Positions 59,741 to 64,000 of a stretch of 64,000 nucleotides of DNA are shown piece by piece. Origin of the DNA: Leisingera aquaemixtae (lineage in GTDB: Bacteria; Pseudomonadota; Alphaproteobacteria; Rhodobacterales; Rhodobacteraceae); NCBI RefSeq assembly GCF_001458395.1, contig NZ_CYSR01000040.1, positions 269,259 to 333,258 of the forward strand. The letters are read 5' to 3'. Position 1 is the first letter of the stretch, and each line of letters opens with the position of its first letter. The notes below the pieces were generated by a model that saw nothing but the letters and a program-made list of their open reading frames with translations, had not been told where the DNA came from and searched no databases. Position numbers and translations under genes: made by a program.

Positions 59741-60168
59741 CGCCTTTTTCTTCGCCAAGTTGCGAGAGGGGTGTTCACCAATCAACGGCAACTTCGTCCC
59801 GCGACCTGTAGATTGCCCGCTTCATCGTCGCTGCGCGCTGAACCAATGGCCGGTATTTCCGCCGCCGCGCGGCGGAACACTTTGTGCCAACGCAGCGATA
59901 TTCACGCTGCGGGCGCGCGCAGCACAAAATCACAATGACTGGGACGGGCTCATAGCTGGCCTCGGGTGCAACGCAGCATCAGGGCAATAGAAACAACTTC
60001 CACCGGCGAGAACGGCCCAGAGCCGACCGTCGTGCCTGGCACGGAGCGTGACCGGTCCCTGGCCCTTTCCTGCCCTTCGGGCCGGACGCAGCGGATGACC
60101 GGTCCCAGCTAAACAAGGCAGACGGGGTGGCAGCCTTCCAGATTCGGCGTGATTGCGGAGCAGTTCGA
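59741..60168. other. 430-nt gap at the edge of an acquired region
   Basis: No supported gene is seen. It contains a GC-rich stretch with several short direct and inverted similarities to other gaps of the window. The AT content rises after about 60170, where the nuclease-ATPase pair begins. Confidence 0.35.
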
Positions 60169-61020
60169 TTAAGCTCTGAAGCCCCCATTGCAAAACCAAT
60201 CACTATGGGACGCTGCTTCGTATAACGCGCCGTCCCAAGAATTGAGGCTAACGTCGGCACAACTCAAGCTCCTTTCCAGCAGATCCGCGCTGACCGCATC
60301 AGCTCCGGCTGCGTCGTAAATATTGGATAGAGAGCGTCGGATGTTTTGTATTTGTCGACCGGCTTGGGACGCATAGAGCCTCGCCAGCTTGAGTTTATCG
60401 AAGTGCCTCCTAACCCTTGACGACGTCGCGTCCGTCCATTCTTCCGGCGGATCGACATGGAACGCCGCTCCAGGCGGAGAACCCTCCACGATTGTGCCAA
60501 ACAGCCAGCGATCGGCAGTAAGGTCGTCATAGTAAGCGTGTAGGAACTGTGTCTCAGTCGAGTTAGGACCAGAGGTCCCCTTGTTGTGGTTGCAATCCTT
60601 GCAGCATGGGATGAGGTTTAGGGGGGTGAGTGCGAGGGCAGGGTGCCGCGCCTTAGGCAGGGAATGGTCCAGCGTAGAAACCGGTAGATGTCCGCAGAAT
60701 GGGCATTGTCCGTGTACGGCAGCCATCATAATCTTGTCGTAGATTTGCCGGCCACGGCTCTTCTGTCGCGCCAGATGACGGTCGTATAGCTGCTCCATCT
60801 CCTTTGCTGTTACAGGGCCATTGGCTCCGGCAACGGTATCTGCCTCCACAACAAGATGGAGCTCAGTCGCCGCAGCTCTGGCATCAAAGTCAGTTTCGGC
60901 TTGTTCTATTTGCTCTCGGATGCCTTCGAGGCGCGTCTTCTTGGCAGCATCCGCGATCCCTTGTGCGCAAGTATCAAAGATATCGAGTGCAGTGAGCTCC
61001 GGCCGGGGGGCAGTCCACAT
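60169..61020 (-). CDS. HNH endonuclease (PtuB-like)
   Basis: This 283-residue protein has a helical N-terminal part, then CPFCGHLP (first zinc pair), the HNH active site STLDHSLPKARHPALALTP, LNLIPCCKDCNHNKG (Asn and second pair). The C-terminal 130 residues are not recognised. It starts 3 nt after the ATPase stop (61024), so it is co-translated with it. ATPase plus HNH is the design of the Septu defence system (PtuA-PtuB). The nuclease likely cuts invader or host nucleic acid when released by the ATPase. Confidence 0.82.
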   Translation of the reverse strand: MWTAPRPELTALDIFDTCAQGIADAAKKTRLEGIREQIEQAETDFDARAAATELHLVVEADTVAGANGPVTAKEMEQLYDRHLARQKSRGRQIYDKIMMAAVHGQCPFCGHLPVSTLDHSLPKARHPALALTPLNLIPCCKDCNHNKGTSGPNSTETQFLHAYYDDLTADRWLFGTIVEGSPPGAAFHVDPPEEWTDATSSRVRRHFDKLKLARLYASQAGRQIQNIRRSLSNIYDAAGADAVSADLLERSLSCADVSLNSWDGALYEAASHSDWFCNGGFRA

Positions 61021-61023
61021 GTG

Positions 61024-62601
61024 TTAGCCTTCTTGCTCTCGCACGGCGATCAGCGAACGGACGATGCTTCTTGCTTCGTCACCCAGCTGTCCATTAAAGC
61101 GTGCGAGGACTTCTTCATATGTGAGGTCGTCGCGAACGGCGTCGGTTAACATTTTGTGAAAACCGGAGTTTGTAACTTCGAGGCCAAATATCTCTTGGGT
61201 GAGTGTTCCGACATTTTCGCCAAAGGTTTCAAAAATTGGTCGCTCAATGCGTTTCTCACGGCCGCTCCTCCATATCCTCCAGACACATGTTTTAGGAACC
61301 TCTTGGAGGATTACTGGCGAGTGGGTGGCAATTACCGCCACTCCATTTCGATTGATGAGGAGATCAGACAGTGAGCGAATGAATGCGGAAAGCAGTGGCG
61401 GATGAAGATGGGCTTCCGGCTCATCAAGCAATACCAAGGATCGTTCCTCAATCGCCTCCACAAGTCGGGTGATGGTCAGAACAACGATCTTGTGGCCAGA
61501 ACTTAGCTTTGAATAGAGCTGCCTTGCATCCTTGCGGAGTTTATTGAAAGCTTCGCGCGTTTCGTTCTCAGCTTGCAACCCTTCGAACGTTTCGATTAAC
61601 TGCCATATTTCCGCTTGTTTGAAGATAGGGTCAGATTCCAAAAGGGATAACGCACGCCGCCACCGCTCCTGCTTCGATTTCTGGGTGAGGATTAATTGCA
61701 CAGACCTTCCGAAGTCTGCGGCAAGGTCATCCGTAGATTTTGGCGGCTTCTTCGTACCATCTTCGTTTCGGCCAGTATGTTTTAGGCCGATATATTGGTA
61801 ACGGACTCGGGATAGTTTGTTCTCGGGAATGGAAAGTGGCTCGAACGGGTCGAACGCACTAAAGGTTACGGCGATGATGTTCGAGAAACTTTCCGAATCT
61901 TCGAGGCCAAGATCGTCAATTTCGTCCCAGCGGAAGTCTCCAAAATTGCCTTCTTCGGGGCGAACAAGGGCGTTTGTCATTTGTTCAACTGTATATGTCT
62001 TCCCGACATTATTTCGACCGATAAGAACATGAACGTTGGTCGGAGGGTAAGTCTCCGGATGAACTGCAAAATTGTAGGTAGGCGGTAGGCTGTTTGCCCC
62101 CCATGGGGGTGGCGTGTAGGAGAATGCATATTCAGTCAGACGTGCGCCGCCTTGCGCCATTCTCCGGTACTGACCTCTAACCGATTGATCTGAAACAGAT
62201 CTCAGCAGCGAAACGCCAGTTACCTTTTCCTCCAAAGCGCGCTCGAAGAGGTCGGCATCGCGTGCGACATCTCTCATGGCCTCCAGGAACTCATCCCGAA
62301 AGGCGTCACCGAGTTCGTTGACCGCCTGGTAGTAACTATCATCCTGCCCGAGCGAAAAAAACCTCTCATCAAGCTCATTGAACTCGTCAGGGATATTTGG
62401 CCGCCGCTGATCGGCGATCATCTCAAACTCACCAATTTTCACTTCGCCAATGCGGTGTTTCTCTCCGGCCTCATCGAAGTAAAACACTACATACATCGTG
62501 CTATACTTGAACCAATCGTCCCAGCCGTCGGTAAGCAGGAAGACCTTGTTTACCTGCCCTTCCGGCAGACTTCCACGGTACGAAATGACTTGAAAATCCA
62601 T
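61024..62601 (-). CDS. AAA/ABC-type ATPase (PtuA-like) with N-terminal extension
   Basis: This is a 525-residue protein. Walker A is GRNNVGKT at about 195-202, the ABC signature-like KLSSGHK at about 365-371, Walker B LVLLDEPEAHLHP at about 389-401 and the H-loop ATHSPV at about 425-430. This is the OLD/RecF-like class used in defence ATPases. The first 180 residues are an extra domain of unknown fold, while canonical PtuA starts close to the Walker A. The downstream HNH gene follows at 3 nt. Lower GC than the neighbourhood suggests transfer. I call it Septu-like, not Septu proper. Confidence 0.82.
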   Translation of the reverse strand: MDFQVISYRGSLPEGQVNKVFLLTDGWDDWFKYSTMYVVFYFDEAGEKHRIGEVKIGEFEMIADQRRPNIPDEFNELDERFFSLGQDDSYYQAVNELGDAFRDEFLEAMRDVARDADLFERALEEKVTGVSLLRSVSDQSVRGQYRRMAQGGARLTEYAFSYTPPPWGANSLPPTYNFAVHPETYPPTNVHVLIGRNNVGKTYTVEQMTNALVRPEEGNFGDFRWDEIDDLGLEDSESFSNIIAVTFSAFDPFEPLSIPENKLSRVRYQYIGLKHTGRNEDGTKKPPKSTDDLAADFGRSVQLILTQKSKQERWRRALSLLESDPIFKQAEIWQLIETFEGLQAENETREAFNKLRKDARQLYSKLSSGHKIVVLTITRLVEAIEERSLVLLDEPEAHLHPPLLSAFIRSLSDLLINRNGVAVIATHSPVILQEVPKTCVWRIWRSGREKRIERPIFETFGENVGTLTQEIFGLEVTNSGFHKMLTDAVRDDLTYEEVLARFNGQLGDEARSIVRSLIAVREQEG

Positions 62602-63106
62602 GATTTCACGAGGCTATCAGAACAATCGTCCTTGTCCAGCCGCAAGCATCAGTGCGCGTGCCCCCGTCGGGTCAAGGCAGTCGTAAAGCCCGCGCTTGCA
62701 GGCTGGGCCATTTAGAGACCCGCTCCATACTATATCCGAGTCCGTGGCCCACTGACCGGCCCCGGTGCCGACGTCCATCTTAATTGTCTGGACCTGACAG
62801 GTTCTCTGGCTGCCAGGCCGAAAGACCGCTTCTGCGCGATCGCGGTCATTCGTGCAAGGCGCAGCAAAGGTCGGCTCTCCGCCCTTATTGTGGGAGAAAA
62901 GAAGGTCGAAAGGAAGTGGTCTTGTCCTCACCGGGCTGATTGCCGCCGTCTGCAGGGGTGTTTGTAACCCGACGTGATGCCCAAGCAAGGCAGTCTAAAG
63001 GCTATGCCGCTGCAATAGCATTTGCGAACGTAAATCCCAAGCATGCGTGAACCACTCTTATATCTGCAGGATTTTCTGTAAGCGGCGTCTGGAGGGCACC
63101 GGGCTT
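62602..63106. other. 500-nt gap, no supported gene
   Basis: It contains the promoter of the ATPase gene near 62620. A minus-strand frame of about 123 codons (62617-62988) has no family signature. The gap ends at an IS66 remnant. Confidence 0.35.
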
Positions 63107-63328
63107 TCAGCTTGACGGTGGGAAGTTCCAGGGGAGAAGTTCGTCGAGCCGGCTGGCAGGGTGACCTGCAGCGATGGCTTCGAGGGTGGCCTTGAGGTAG
63201 GCAAAAGGCTCGACGCCGTTGATCTTCGCCGTCGCAATAAGCGAAGCGATGCGGCCCCAGGCGCGGCCGCCTTCGTCGTGACCAGCAAAGAGCGCATTTT
63301 TTCTCGTCAGGGCCAGTTCCCGTTCATT
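63107..63328 (-). pseudogene. IS66-family transposase remnant (C-terminal end)
   Basis: In a frame read from about 63328 to the stop at 63107-63109 the protein contains LTRKNALFAGHDEGG, then RIASLIATAKINGVEPFAYL and ASRLDELLPWNF, which is the end of IS66 transposases. The rest of the transposase is missing; upstream the frame turns unrelated. It is a truncated element. Confidence 0.75.
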
Positions 63329-63625
63329 CTGCCCATGTCGGGCAAGTTTACCGGGTTCATTATCGATGGCATGCCTATTTTGGCTCGGACGTGAAGGTTT
63401 TCCGCACGCTCAATCGCGGTGATGGCCAACATGTTGGGATCGAGCGCGATGCGGGGATCGCGATCCTGGCACCCGCTTGGATTCTGGATGCTTCGGTTTG
63501 TCAGAGTTTCGAGCTTGGCGCACCTTTGGTGTCCACGGATGCGCTTTTCGAACTTCATTCGGTTCTCGGGCACCTCGGTTTCCGGCGAGGGTTGAATGGT
63601 GACGAGTCACCCATGGAGGCCCCGA

Positions 63626-63784
63626 ATGAAGCATCACAGATCCTCGACACCAGCCCAGTTGCCGCTGCCGTTATCGCCGGCACCATCGCTGACGGAACCG
63701 GAATACCGGTCGATGGTGACAGCCCTGGCGCAATTGCTGCTGACCGCGGCAAAAACCGGTCCGGGAGGGCACAGCAATGAATGA
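63626..63784 (+). CDS. Small protein upstream of serine recombinase
   Basis: This 52-residue protein starts at ATG 63626 with GGAGG upstream. Its proline-rich N-terminus is followed by LTEPEYRSMVTALAQLLLTA. The recombinase ATG at 63777 overlaps its end. Such short frames commonly precede this recombinase type, but I do not know the function. Confidence 0.55.
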   Translation: MKHHRSSTPAQLPLPLSPAPSLTEPEYRSMVTALAQLLLTAAKTGPGGHSNE

Positions 63785-64000
63785 CATGGCCCTCACGTTT
63801 CCACCGGAACTGCTGAAGCGTCAGGCGGTGATCTACGTGCGCCAGTCGACGCAGAGCCAGGTTATGACGAACCTCGAAAGCCAGCGCCGGCAATACGATC
63901 TTGTCGAGATGGCCCGCGGATATGGATTTGCCGGGATCGATGTCATCGACGACGACCTTGGTGTATCGGCCAGTGGCTGTCACGCCCGCCCCGGCTTCGA
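63777..64000 (+). CDS. Large serine recombinase, N-terminal part (runs off the window)
   Basis: The first 74 codons are inside the window. The resolvase domain begins AVIYVRQSTQSQV, with the nucleophile Ser in RQST, then ESQRRQYDLVEMARGYGF and DDDLGVSASG. This matches the N-terminal catalytic domain of large serine recombinases carried by mobile elements. The gene overlaps the previous small gene (ATGAATGA) and is incomplete only because the window ends. Confidence 0.85.
   Translation, partial: MNDMALTFPPELLKRQAVIYVRQSTQSQVMTNLESQRRQYDLVEMARGYGFAGIDVIDDDLGVSASGCHARPGF

Noticed and set aside
1..64000. CRISPR array
   Set aside because: No run of regularly spaced direct repeats was seen; the twelve boxes are palindromic, irregularly spaced and tied to gene starts.

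Overview
The window looks like chromosome (or a large replicon) of a marine alphaproteobacterium of the Roseobacter group (Rhodobacteraceae; Leisingera/Phaeobacter/Ruegeria-like). This rests on the high GC of most genes, the gene families present (DUF3775, SPW proteins, a KamA/ATP-grasp operon, an FnrL-type regulator) and codon use. It is an inference from protein families, not a database match.

Layout. 0-7 kb is ordinary core: a LuxR-type response regulator divergent from a molybdopterin-fold protein and a hybrid histidine kinase, two identical tRNA-Asn genes with matching promoters, a metallo-beta-lactamase-fold hydrolase and an EnvZ-like kinase. About 7.2-13.5 kb is an AT-rich mobile module: two large tyrosine recombinases, a decayed helicase and a small coiled-coil protein, resembling the Tn554 / gamma-mobile-trio type of three-gene integration module. 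Next to it, 14.0-18.2 kb carries a compact unit of a soluble FtsH-like AAA+ metalloprotease, a zinc-finger GIY-YIG (T5orf172-like) nuclease and a small protein, divergent from an XRE repressor with a palindromic operator. I know of no described system with this composition, and it is my first candidate for a new defence or conflict system.

18.3-40.9 kb is a dense stress-response region: EF-hand exported proteins, a universal stress protein, three SPW membrane proteins, BON and CBS proteins, an orphan GroEL, MgtE, CbpA/CbpM, an Hsp20-Lon operon, a hybrid kinase, and a Crp/Fnr regulator with all four FNR-type cysteines. Twelve copies of a box TTGAC-N4-GTCAA, each followed on one side by TG, lie in its intergenic spaces. 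Most sit 50-90 nt before a start codon. I read this as a local regulon of an FNR-like oxygen sensor, linking low oxygen to proteostasis and dormancy-like functions. One box lies between two convergent genes and predicts a small RNA.

41.3-46.8 kb is a tightly overlapping operon of KamA-type aminomutase, two ATP-grasp ligases and a GNAT-deacetylase-GNAT fusion, which suggests a beta-lysine-containing small molecule. 47-53 kb holds an HtrA-like protease, an EamA transporter, RidA, MOSC and methyltransferase genes with degenerate repeats between them. 53.6-58.4 kb is a four-gene operon (di-haem peroxidase plus a PhnD/C/E-type ABC transporter) divergent from an MntR-like regulator, with a 32-bp palindrome in the shared promoter. 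This points to metal rather than phosphonate traffic. An ankyrin-cytochrome c gene with a frameshift follows. 60.2-62.6 kb is a Septu-like ATPase/HNH pair with an unusual N-terminal extension. The window ends in an IS66 remnant and the start of a large serine recombinase, so the right edge is another mobile region.
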